25,865 nt of DNA. It comes from an uncultured Blautia sp. GTDB taxonomy: Bacteria; Bacillota; Clostridia; Lachnospirales; Lachnospiraceae. Positions 7,384 through 14,262 of this stretch are shown one piece after another; position 1 is the stretch's first letter; the number at the start of each line of letters is the position of its first letter. The stretch covers positions 1 through 25,865 of the forward strand of contig URMH01000036.1 in the NCBI GenBank assembly GCA_900549015.1. Reading direction: 5' to 3'. The position numbers and the translations under genes were made by a program. The notes under the pieces are model-generated. The model did no database searches. It saw nothing but the letters and a program-made list of their open reading frames with translations, and was not told the origin of the DNA.

Positions 7384-7769
7384 ATACCCTCCTGTCTGTC
7401 TACGCTGTATTCGTCAAAAATTTCATCTATCAGCTCATGTGCCTCTTCTCTTGTGACATTTTTGCAGCAGCCTTTTGCCAGGGCAACCTTAAGATTCTGC
7501 TTCATCTCTTCCAGCGCCTTTATTTTATCCACATCTAGGGAAATAAACGCGCCCTTTCTTCTGTCTATGGACACAAAGCCCTCCTGACGCAAAAGAGAAT
7601 ACGCCTTATTGACCGTGTGCATATTGATACCTACCGTATCTGCGAGCTGCCTCACAGAAGGAAGGGGATCTCCCTCTCTCAGTCTTGAAGTGGCAATACC
7701 CATAATAATCTGATTTGTAAGCTGCACATAAATCGCTTCATCGCTGTTAAAATCTATTTCGATTATCAT
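7380..7769 (-). CDS. GntR family (YtrA-type) transcriptional regulator
   Basis: The ATG at 7769 is preferred: it follows AAAGGAGATG, whereas the longer frame up to 7817 adds residues unlike the family and covers the promoter. The 129-residue protein has a GntR winged helix (about 10-75: AIYVQLTNQIIMGI, LPSVRQLADTVGINMHTVNKAYSLL). A short helical tail replaces a ligand domain, which is the YtrA subfamily layout. The stop overlaps the clpC start, so regulator and unfoldase form one unit. Autoregulation is likely: GTATAAGTATAAC lies at the promoter just upstream. Confidence 0.88.
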   Translation of the reverse strand: MIIEIDFNSDEAIYVQLTNQIIMGIATSRLREGDPLPSVRQLADTVGINMHTVNKAYSLLRQEGFVSIDRRKGAFISLDVDKIKALEEMKQNLKVALAKGCCKNVTREEAHELIDEIFDEYSVDRQEGI

Positions 7770-7786
7770 ATTAACATCTCCTTTGT

Positions 7787-7824
7787 ATGTTATACTTATA
7801 CTAGCACAAAATACCACTTTTGAA
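7787..7824 (-). promoter_or_regulatory. Promoter and possible GntR operator of the clpC operon
   Basis: On the minus strand a -10 TATAAG (7795-7800) lies about 18 bp from a weak -35 TTCAAA. It overlaps a repeated GTATAA/GTATAAC motif that resembles GntR-family half-sites. The start of transcription would be about 20 bp before the GntR ribosome site. Confidence 0.4.
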
Positions 7825-7884
7825 AATATTTATTTTAAAAATATCAGCAGGAGAAAGCGCTGTACATATTCCTTTTCCTCAATC

Positions 7885-7916
7885 AAAAACGGGCATCTGT
7901 ATAATACAGATACCCG
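7885..7916 (-). terminator. Terminator of the purine-flavoprotein operon
   Basis: The minus strand has a 13-bp stem CGGGTATCTGTAT / ATACAGATGCCCG (one G-U pair) with a minimal loop, followed by TTTTTG. It lies just after the SseB-domain gene. Confidence 0.8.
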
Positions 7917-7923
7917 AAACTCT

Positions 7924-8700
7924 TTATTTATTAATGACTCCTGCAATACGCTTTAACTGTTCTCTGTCAAGCACAAGATTGAATCCCTGGGGATTGATCA
8001 CGTATGCATGCGCCTGTTCGATCATCAGATCCACAAGCTTGGCAAACGGTACTTTTGCCACTCTCATCTTTTTCCCTTTTGCAAATTTCTCAAATTCCAT
8101 CACATCTGTGAACACCGGCTGAAGAATTTTTTCATCCTTTGTTTTCAGGTACGGAATATTTACCTTCTTCGGGTCATTTTCATCTGCCGCCATAGCAACG
8201 AGAAAACTTGATTTTACAATATTGGCAAGAACTTCCTCTTCCATTTCTCTCATATTTTTCCGCTCTTCTTTTTTTACAGGACGACGAAGCTCCTGCATAA
8301 AATAAATACCGGAAAGCTGAAGAGCCGGATTAAACAGAGGACGTTTACTCTCCTCAACCTTGCTCATATCTGCCTGCTTTGCCACGTCAGAAAGCTCTAC
8401 TTCGATCTTCTCTTCCCCTTCTGTCCATACAATGGAATTTACTCCGATCGCATAAAAGGTTCCATATAATCTCGGGAAATCTTTTTTCTCATAGCGCATT
8501 CCCAGCAGAAGAATTTTATCTTCCAGACATTTCTTTCCAAACTCTTTGATTTCTTCTTCTGTTGCAAAAATCCATGCCTGATCGTTAAAAGTTTCTTCAT
8601 CACATGTTACATAAGGCAGCTTTGTTGCCTGCGCGTATGCCACGTATACTTTATCCCTTGTCTGCAGCGCTTTCACTGCCTCTTCTTTGCTGATTCCCAT
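7924..8700 (-). CDS. SseB domain-containing protein
   Basis: The 258-residue soluble protein has an N-terminal half with alternating strands and helices (KVYVAYAQATKLPYVTC; WIFATEEEIKEFGKKC). Its C-terminal half (about 160-255) matches the SseB N-terminal-type domain: IPYLKTKDEKILQPVFTD, FAKGKKMRVAKVPFAKL and AYVINPQGFNLVLDREQL. The last of these is the usual INP.G..LVL.. ending of the domain. The domain's role is unclear; no catalytic motif is seen. It begins four bases after the AlkD-like gene and is last in the purE operon, directly before a strong terminator. Confidence 0.75.
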   Translation of the reverse strand: MGISKEEAVKALQTRDKVYVAYAQATKLPYVTCDEETFNDQAWIFATEEEIKEFGKKCLEDKILLLGMRYEKKDFPRLYGTFYAIGVNSIVWTEGEEKIEVELSDVAKQADMSKVEESKRPLFNPALQLSGIYFMQELRRPVKKEERKNMREMEEEVLANIVKSSFLVAMAADENDPKKVNIPYLKTKDEKILQPVFTDVMEFEKFAKGKKMRVAKVPFAKLVDLMIEQAHAYVINPQGFNLVLDREQLKRIAGVINK

Positions 8701-8704
8701 CTTT

Positions 8705-9412
8705 CTATCCTCTCTGTCTCATTTCTCTGATAACTGCTTTATCTTCCTTCGTCACCCTGTAGGATTCCAGAATTTTCTGCAGAGACTTGCGGTAAGTAAA
8801 TTCATCAAGCCGGCACTCCTCCTGAAGATATTTTAACATTCTCTCCGGAAAAGCCGCAAAATATACGGAAATTGCCCAGGCAGCCGCCATTTTTGCATAA
8901 TAGCCTTCCTGATGGATTTCTTCCAGACGTAAAAGCCCCTCCTCCACATACTCTTCCTTTACAAAATGGCTCAAAAGCATCACTGCCCCGAATCTTGCCT
9001 CATACTCTTTGTCCGACAAAAAATAAGGAGCAATAAATTCCCAGTATTTTTCCGGGAATTTTTTCGCGTCTTTATAAGTGTTGGAAACACAGTCACACAC
9101 TGCCCAGTTATTTATATCCGGCACAAATGCCCTGATATAAGAAAGCCTGGTATCACAGTCCATTTTCGCATAAGCAGTCACAAGGCCGCGCAGCATGGTC
9201 TCTTCATAATAAATATCATTTTTTTGAAAAAACCATTCCTCCCAGTCATTCTTTGCAATTTCTTTTGCAAGACTTCGAAGCGCCGGAAGACGAACGCCGA
9301 GAATATTCTCTGTTCCCGGGAGTAATCCCGAATGAAATTCTTTGTATTTCTCATCTTCCAGTTCTTTTAACCTGCTGCGCACCTTCTGAGATGTTACCTT
9401 TTCTTTTTCCAT
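8705..9412 (-). CDS. DNA alkylation repair protein (AlkD-like, HEAT repeats)
   Basis: The 235-residue all-helical protein matches the AlkD/AlkC-type DNA alkylation repair family. The start contains GVRLPALRSLAKEIAK, then repeated HEAT-like helices, with WAVCDCVSNTYKDAKKF and EARFGAVMLLSHFV in the middle. Family members such as AlkD excise positively charged alkylated bases. The family's usual D..D and W residues are plausible here but I cannot assign catalytic residues with certainty. The ATG lies two bases after the flavoprotein stop and five before the SseB gene on the other side, so all three are co-transcribed. Confidence 0.82.
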   Translation of the reverse strand: MEKEKVTSQKVRSRLKELEDEKYKEFHSGLLPGTENILGVRLPALRSLAKEIAKNDWEEWFFQKNDIYYEETMLRGLVTAYAKMDCDTRLSYIRAFVPDINNWAVCDCVSNTYKDAKKFPEKYWEFIAPYFLSDKEYEARFGAVMLLSHFVKEEYVEEGLLRLEEIHQEGYYAKMAAAWAISVYFAAFPERMLKYLQEECRLDEFTYRKSLQKILESYRVTKEDKAVIREMRQRG

Positions 9413-9414
9413 TC

Positions 9415-10608
9415 TTATTTTGTCATAAACTCCACAATACCGTCAAGCTGACTTAAATTTTCTTCTTTTAAAGAAGATTTTACGGCTGCTGCTCCCTCGT
9501 AGATTTCCATATTCTTCATCTGAGAAAGAATATCTTTCATCTGTTTTCCGGCAGTACATGCCCATGTTCCGTTTTCCACAACTGCAACTTTCCTATTCTG
9601 GAAATTGTGAGCCTTTAATTCCAGAAGAAGTGTCTCCATCTTCGGGAACATTCCTGCATTATAAGTAGGAGAAGCAAAAATAATTCTGTCACAGCGAAAT
9701 GCCTCTGACAGAAGATAAGACGGGTCTGTCACAGATACATCGTATATTGCTATATTCTTCTCTCCTGCCTCAGCAAGCTTATTTGCCAGAACATCCATCG
9801 CATTTTCTGTATTTCCGTAAATAGAAGCATACAGAATCAGCACATTGTGGTCTTCCGGTGTGTAAGTGCTCCACTTCTGGTACTTGTCAATGAACCATCC
9901 CAGGTTTTCTCTCCATATAGGACCATGAAGCGGGCAGATCATCTGAATGTCAAGAGTCAGGGCTTTTTTAAGCGCAGCCTGTACCTGCACTCCGTATTTT
10001 CCCACAATATTTGTAAGGTATCTTCTTGCATCATCCAGCCATTCATTTTCAAAATTCACTTCATCCGCAAAAATATTTCCGTTTAGAGCGCCGAAAGTTC
10101 CGAACGCATCTGCGCTGAACAGCACCTTATCGTACGCATCGTATGTCACCATTGCTTCCGGCCAGTGAACCATCGGAATCATGGCAAATGCAAGGGTATG
10201 GTTTCCTGTACTTAAGGTATCTCCCTCTTTGATGACTACTGCATGGGCATCCACATCAAAATCAAAGAACTGTTTCATCATTGTGAAGGTTTTGGCATTT
10301 CCCACAATCTTCACTTCAGGATAACGCATTGCCACTTCCGCAATGGTAGCACCGTGATCCGGTTCCATATGGTTTACAATCAGATAATCCAGCTTTCTTC
10401 CGCCTAAAACATGCTCCAGATTTTCAAAAAACTGTCCGCTTACGGATTTATCCACTGTGTCCAGAAGAACTGTTTTTTCGTCCATGATCACATAGGCATT
10501 ATAAGATACGCCTCTTGGAATGGGATAAATATTCTCAAACAGTGCCAGTCTTCTGTCGCTTGCTCCAATCCAAAAAGTGTCCTCTGTCACTTTTTTTACA
10601 CAATACAT
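9415..10608 (-). CDS. FprA-family A-type flavoprotein (flavodiiron protein)
   Basis: Flavodiiron proteins reduce O2 (or NO) to water in anaerobes, protecting them from oxygen. The 397-residue copy has the two expected domains. A metallo-beta-lactamase-like part carries the di-iron ligands HMEPDH (80-85), a second His in MVHWPEAM and CPLHGPIW further on. A flavodoxin part begins near residue 255 with ILYASIYGNTENAM as its FMN phosphate loop. There is no rubredoxin or reductase extension, so a separate electron donor is needed. It starts 12 bp after purD with AAGGAG in front and belongs to the purine operon transcript. Confidence 0.93.
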   Translation of the reverse strand: MYCVKKVTEDTFWIGASDRRLALFENIYPIPRGVSYNAYVIMDEKTVLLDTVDKSVSGQFFENLEHVLGGRKLDYLIVNHMEPDHGATIAEVAMRYPEVKIVGNAKTFTMMKQFFDFDVDAHAVVIKEGDTLSTGNHTLAFAMIPMVHWPEAMVTYDAYDKVLFSADAFGTFGALNGNIFADEVNFENEWLDDARRYLTNIVGKYGVQVQAALKKALTLDIQMICPLHGPIWRENLGWFIDKYQKWSTYTPEDHNVLILYASIYGNTENAMDVLANKLAEAGEKNIAIYDVSVTDPSYLLSEAFRCDRIIFASPTYNAGMFPKMETLLLELKAHNFQNRKVAVVENGTWACTAGKQMKDILSQMKNMEIYEGAAAVKSSLKEENLSQLDGIVEFMTK

Positions 10609-10620
10609 ATCAAAATCTCC

Positions 10621-11898
10621 TTATTCTGCTTCATCTATTGCCTTTCCAATATCATGTCTCATATATTTGTTGGCAAATGTAATCCACTCTGTCGCTTCAT
10701 AAGCATTTTTTCTTGCTTCTTTTAAATTTTCTCCCTTTGCGGTGATTCCCACAACACGTCCGCCATTTGTGACAATCTGTCCGTCTTTCTCCTTTGTTCC
10801 TGCATGGAAACAGTAATATCCTTCTTTGTCTTTGAAATTTTCAAATCCGTACATCGGAATCTCTTTTTCATAATGAACAGGATAACCGTCGCTTGCAAGT
10901 ACTACGCAGACTGCCGCATTGTCTTCAAACTGGAGGTCCACCTTATCAAGTGTTCCCTCCACACAGGCTTCCATCACTTCCACAATGTCATTTTTCATTC
11001 TCGGAAGTACAACCTGAGCCTCCGGATCGCCGAAACGGGCATTATATTCCAGCACCTTCGGTCCTTCCGGCGTCAGCATAAGGCCGAAGAAAATAATTCC
11101 TTTAAACGGACGTCCCTCTGCTGCCATAGCGTCCACTGTAGCCTGATAAATATATTTCTTACAGAACTCATCTACTTCCTCTGTGTAGAACGGGCTTGGA
11201 GAAAAGGTTCCCATTCCGCCTGTGTTCAGACCCTTATCACCGTCCAGAGCGCGCTTGTGATCCTGGGCAGAAGTCATAGTCTTAATTGTTTTTCCGTCCA
11301 CAAAAGACAACACGGAAACTTCTCTTCCTGTCATAAATTCCTCTACGACCATTGTGTTTCCCGCGCTTCCGAATTTTTTGTCCTCCATGATCTCCCGTAC
11401 GCCCGCTTCCGCCTCTGAAAGGTCGGCGCAGATCAGCACACCTTTTCCAAGAGCAAGTCCGTCTGCTTTCAGCACGATCGGAAACTTTGCTTCTGTGCGG
11501 AGATACGCAAGAGCTTTCTCCGGATCGTCAAAGTTTTCATACGCTGCAGTTGGAATATTGTATTTTTTCATCAGATCTTTTGAAAATGCTTTGGACCCTT
11601 CCAGGATCGCCGCATTTTTTCTCGGTCCGAATACTTTCAGACCACGCGCTTCAAATACGTCCACAACTCCGCCTACAAGCGGGTCGTCCATACCGATAAT
11701 GGTCAGGTCAATTTTATTCTCTTCTGCGAAATCTGCCAGTTTTTCAAATTCCATTGCGCCAATCTGCACGCACTCTGCCAGCTCTGCAATTCCTGCATTT
11801 CCAGGAGCGCAGTAAATTTTTTCCACCTTCGGGCTTTTGGAGACGCTCCATGCAATAGCATGTTCTCTTCCGCCGCTTCCTACGATCAGTACCTTCAT
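10621..11898 (-). CDS. purD: Phosphoribosylamine-glycine ligase
   Basis: GAR synthetase joins phosphoribosylamine and glycine with ATP, step 2 of purine synthesis. The 425 residues match the usual length: N-terminal VLIVGSGGREHAIAW, the ATP-grasp core (FPIVLKADGLALGKGV), the family signature with AQDHKRALDGDKGLNTGGMG, and LEYNARFGDPEAQ near the metal site. It lies three bases after purN and before the flavoprotein gene. No defects are seen. Confidence 0.97.
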   Translation of the reverse strand: MKVLIVGSGGREHAIAWSVSKSPKVEKIYCAPGNAGIAELAECVQIGAMEFEKLADFAEENKIDLTIIGMDDPLVGGVVDVFEARGLKVFGPRKNAAILEGSKAFSKDLMKKYNIPTAAYENFDDPEKALAYLRTEAKFPIVLKADGLALGKGVLICADLSEAEAGVREIMEDKKFGSAGNTMVVEEFMTGREVSVLSFVDGKTIKTMTSAQDHKRALDGDKGLNTGGMGTFSPSPFYTEEVDEFCKKYIYQATVDAMAAEGRPFKGIIFFGLMLTPEGPKVLEYNARFGDPEAQVVLPRMKNDIVEVMEACVEGTLDKVDLQFEDNAAVCVVLASDGYPVHYEKEIPMYGFENFKDKEGYYCFHAGTKEKDGQIVTNGGRVVGITAKGENLKEARKNAYEATEWITFANKYMRHDIGKAIDEAE

Positions 11899-11901
11899 GT
11901 C

Positions 11902-12528
11902 TTACTCCTTCACCGAAACTTTTCCGTTTACAACTTCAATTTTGTCATTTGCAATAAGGTCAATGGCAAGAGGCAGGATTTTCCACTCTGCCTTTTCCAT
12001 CACACGTTTCTGAAGAATTTCAGGAGTATCTCCTTCTTCTACCTTCACTGCTTTCTGCATAATAATGGGACCTGTATCTGTACCTGTATCCACAAAATGA
12101 ACCGTTGCTCCCGTTACCTTCACACCTCTTTTTAAAGCAGCCTCATGAACGCGGAGCCCGTAGTATCCCACTCCGCAGAAAGACGGAATGAGAGACGGGT
12201 GAATATTGATAATGCGGTTTGGAAATGCCTCCACGATCACAGGCGGGATAGCAACGAGACATCCCGCAAGGACAACAAGCTCCACACCGCTTTCTTTTAA
12301 CTTTTTAAGAAGCGCTTTATGAAATTCCTCTCTTGTCTCAAAAGTTTTCGGAGAAATACATACGCCTTCGATCCCGTGTTTTTTTGCACGCTCAAGAGCA
12401 TACGCATTTGGATTATTGCTGATCACAAGGCTTACTTCTGCATTTGTAATCTCCCCGGAATCCATTGCGTCCAGAATCGCCTGAAGGTTTGTTCCTCCTC
12501 CGGAAACAAGAACACCAACCTTTAACAT
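11902..12528 (-). CDS. purN: Phosphoribosylglycinamide formyltransferase
   Basis: GAR transformylase adds a formyl group from 10-formyl-THF to GAR, step 3 of purine synthesis. The 208-residue protein begins VGVLVSGGGTNLQAILDA and contains the catalytic INIHPSLIPSF (Asn and His of the active site). Further on is TGATVHFVDTGTDTGPII with its Asp. The ATG overlaps the purM stop (ATGTTAA). A short insertion (CGVGYYGLRVHEAALK) after the HPSL motif is usual in clostridial copies. Confidence 0.95.
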   Translation of the reverse strand: MLKVGVLVSGGGTNLQAILDAMDSGEITNAEVSLVISNNPNAYALERAKKHGIEGVCISPKTFETREEFHKALLKKLKESGVELVVLAGCLVAIPPVIVEAFPNRIINIHPSLIPSFCGVGYYGLRVHEAALKRGVKVTGATVHFVDTGTDTGPIIMQKAVKVEEGDTPEILQKRVMEKAEWKILPLAIDLIANDKIEVVNGKVSVKE

Positions 12529-13547
12529 AAGGTCACTCCCTTTTCTCCTTCTTCGATACGGCCTACCACGTATGCCTTATCCCCTGCTGCCTGAATGGCT
12601 TCCATTGTTTTTTCCACATCTGCCGGATTTACGGCAAGAACCATTCCAAGTCCCATATTGTAAGTGTTGTACATCATTGTTTCTTCAATATCACCTTTTT
12701 CTGCAAGAAGCTTGAAAATAGGAAGAACAGGATAGCTTTCTTTTTCGATTACGGCTCTTGTTCCCTCTTTTAACATACGAGGTACGTTTTCATAGAAGCC
12801 GCCGCCTGTAATATGGCTGCATGCGTGAATGCGCACACCTGCGTTTTTGATGCTCTTTAATGCTTTTACATAGATTCTTGTAGGTGCAAGAAGAGCCTCT
12901 CCAAGAGTTGTTCCCAGCTCCTCATAATAAGTATCAAGGGATTCTTTTGTCATATCGAATACTTTACGTACAAGGGAAAAACCATTGCTGTGTACACCGG
13001 TGGATGCCATACCAATGAGAACGTCTCCCGCCTCCAGTTCTTCTCCTGTGAGAAGATCTTTTTTGTCTACCACACCTACTGCAAAGCCGGCAAGATCGTA
13101 CTCGTCCTCCTGCATAAGTCCCGGGTGTTCTGCTGTCTCTCCTCCGATAAGAGCCGCGTCAGACTGGCAGCACCCTTCTGCAACGCCCTTTACGATCTCT
13201 GCAATTTTTTCCGGGTAGTTTTTGCCGCAGGCAATATAATCCAGGAAAAACAGAGGTTCTGCGCCTGCACATGCAATATCGTTCACGCACATAGCTACCG
13301 CGTCAATACCGATCGTATCATGTTTGTCCATGACCATAGCAAGTTTTACTTTTGTTCCGCAGCCATCTGTTCCGGAAACAAGCGTCGGTTCTTCCATGTC
13401 CTTAAATGCGCTCATGGAAAATGCACCGGAAAAACCTCCGATACCGCCTAATACCTCCGGGCGCATTGTCTTTTTGATATGCTCCTTCATAAGCTCCACT
13501 GATTTATATCCGGCTTCAATATCTACCCCTGCGTTCTTGTAATCCAT
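12522..13547 (-). CDS. purM: Phosphoribosylformylglycinamidine cyclo-ligase
   Basis: AIR synthetase closes the imidazole ring (FGAM to AIR, ATP-dependent). The 341-residue protein has the family opening YKNAGVDIEAGYKSVELMK, the conserved GTDGCGTKVKLA and the IGGETAEHPG motif. The ending HACSHITGGGFYENVPRML is also conserved. It overlaps purN by seven bases and is 56 bp after purE, in the same operon. Confidence 0.97.
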   Translation of the reverse strand: MDYKNAGVDIEAGYKSVELMKEHIKKTMRPEVLGGIGGFSGAFSMSAFKDMEEPTLVSGTDGCGTKVKLAMVMDKHDTIGIDAVAMCVNDIACAGAEPLFFLDYIACGKNYPEKIAEIVKGVAEGCCQSDAALIGGETAEHPGLMQEDEYDLAGFAVGVVDKKDLLTGEELEAGDVLIGMASTGVHSNGFSLVRKVFDMTKESLDTYYEELGTTLGEALLAPTRIYVKALKSIKNAGVRIHACSHITGGGFYENVPRMLKEGTRAVIEKESYPVLPIFKLLAEKGDIEETMMYNTYNMGLGMVLAVNPADVEKTMEAIQAAGDKAYVVGRIEEGEKGVTLC

Positions 13548-13603
13548 AATGTTCCTCCCTATATTCTTTTCTGTGATGTTATCGTAAAAATACCCGCTGT
13601 ATC

Positions 13604-14104
13604 TTAATACTCTTTATATCCAACCTGCTGAAGTCTTGCGTCTTTTGCCTCAACCTGCTCTTTTAATTCCTGGCTGTAAGCTTTTAAGCGTCCCAGAAGC
13701 TCTTCGTCTGAGGTTGCAAGGATTTTTGCTGCAAGAAGTCCTGCGTTTGCACCGCCATTAATTGCCACGGTAGCAACCGGAATACCGGAAGGCATCTGTA
13801 CAATAGAGTAAAGAGAATCTCTTCCTCCCAGAGAAGTTGTGTGCATAGGAATACCAATAACAGGCATTGGGAAAATAGCCGCGCACATTCCCGGAAGATG
13901 TGCTGCCATTCCTGCTCCTGCAATGATCACTTTAAAGCCTTTTTCCTCCGCGCTTTTTGCATACTCAAAGAACACATCCGGTTCTCTGTGTGCGGAAATG
14001 ATCTTCATTTCATATTCAATTCCCAGTTTTTCCAGAATATCTGCTGCCTTGCTCATAACAGGCATATCTGAGTCGCTGCCCATCACAATTCCTACTTTTG
14101 CCAT
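13604..14104 (-). CDS. purE: N5-carboxyaminoimidazole ribonucleotide mutase
   Basis: The 166-residue protein is a class I PurE: VGIVMGSDSDMPVM, the catalytic SAHREPD, and GAGMAAHLPGMCA. Class I enzymes convert N5-CAIR to CAIR and normally work with PurK. No purK is in the window, so it must be elsewhere or carboxylation happens differently. It is the first gene of the purE-purM-purN-purD operon, read from a clear promoter 75 bp upstream, with AAAGGAGAAC before the ATG. purC, purF and purL are not in the window. Confidence 0.96.
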   Translation of the reverse strand: MAKVGIVMGSDSDMPVMSKAADILEKLGIEYEMKIISAHREPDVFFEYAKSAEEKGFKVIIAGAGMAAHLPGMCAAIFPMPVIGIPMHTTSLGGRDSLYSIVQMPSGIPVATVAINGGANAGLLAAKILATSDEELLGRLKAYSQELKEQVEAKDARLQQVGYKEY

Positions 14105-14132
14105 AGTTGTTCTCCTTTTAATATGTATTTTA

Positions 14133-14162
14133 GGGCAGAACAGGCAAAAGCCCGCTCTGTCC
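14133..14162 (-). promoter_or_regulatory. Hairpin in the 5' UTR of the purine operon
   Basis: The minus-strand leader can form a 13-bp stem (two G-U pairs, one mismatch) with a TTTT loop between the start of transcription and purE. There is no U-run after it. It is too small and lacks the three-way junction of a purine riboswitch. Role unknown; RNA stability or early control is possible. Confidence 0.4.
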
Positions 14163-14185
14163 GAAAAATCCTCTTCTACGCGTAA

Positions 14186-14214
14186 ATTCTACTAAGATTC
14201 CCTTTTTCTGTCAA
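14186..14214 (-). promoter_or_regulatory. Promoter of the purine operon
   Basis: The minus strand has -35 TTGACA (14209-14214), a 17-bp spacer and -10 TAGAAT (14186-14191). Transcription would start near 14179, leaving a leader of about 75 nt before purE. Confidence 0.8.
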
Positions 14215-14227
14215 CCCAAAACACCCC

Positions 14228-14262
14228 AAAAGATATTTTATTCTCATAAAAGATATTTTATT
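14228..14262. repeat. Two exact 15-bp direct repeats, 20 bp apart
   Basis: AAAAGATATTTTATT occurs at 14228-14242 and again at 14248-14262. The second copy covers the stop codon of the M29 peptidase gene and both lie just upstream of the purine promoter. They could be regulator sites or a chance duplication. No terminator is seen between the peptidase gene and the purine promoter. Confidence 0.45.

Noticed and set aside
10804..11418. 204-codon plus-strand frame opposite purD
   Set aside because: purD is intact and conserved on the other strand; this frame has no family features.
14133..14185. Purine riboswitch in the purE leader
   Set aside because: The leader has one simple hairpin and is too short for the three-way junction with its conserved loops.
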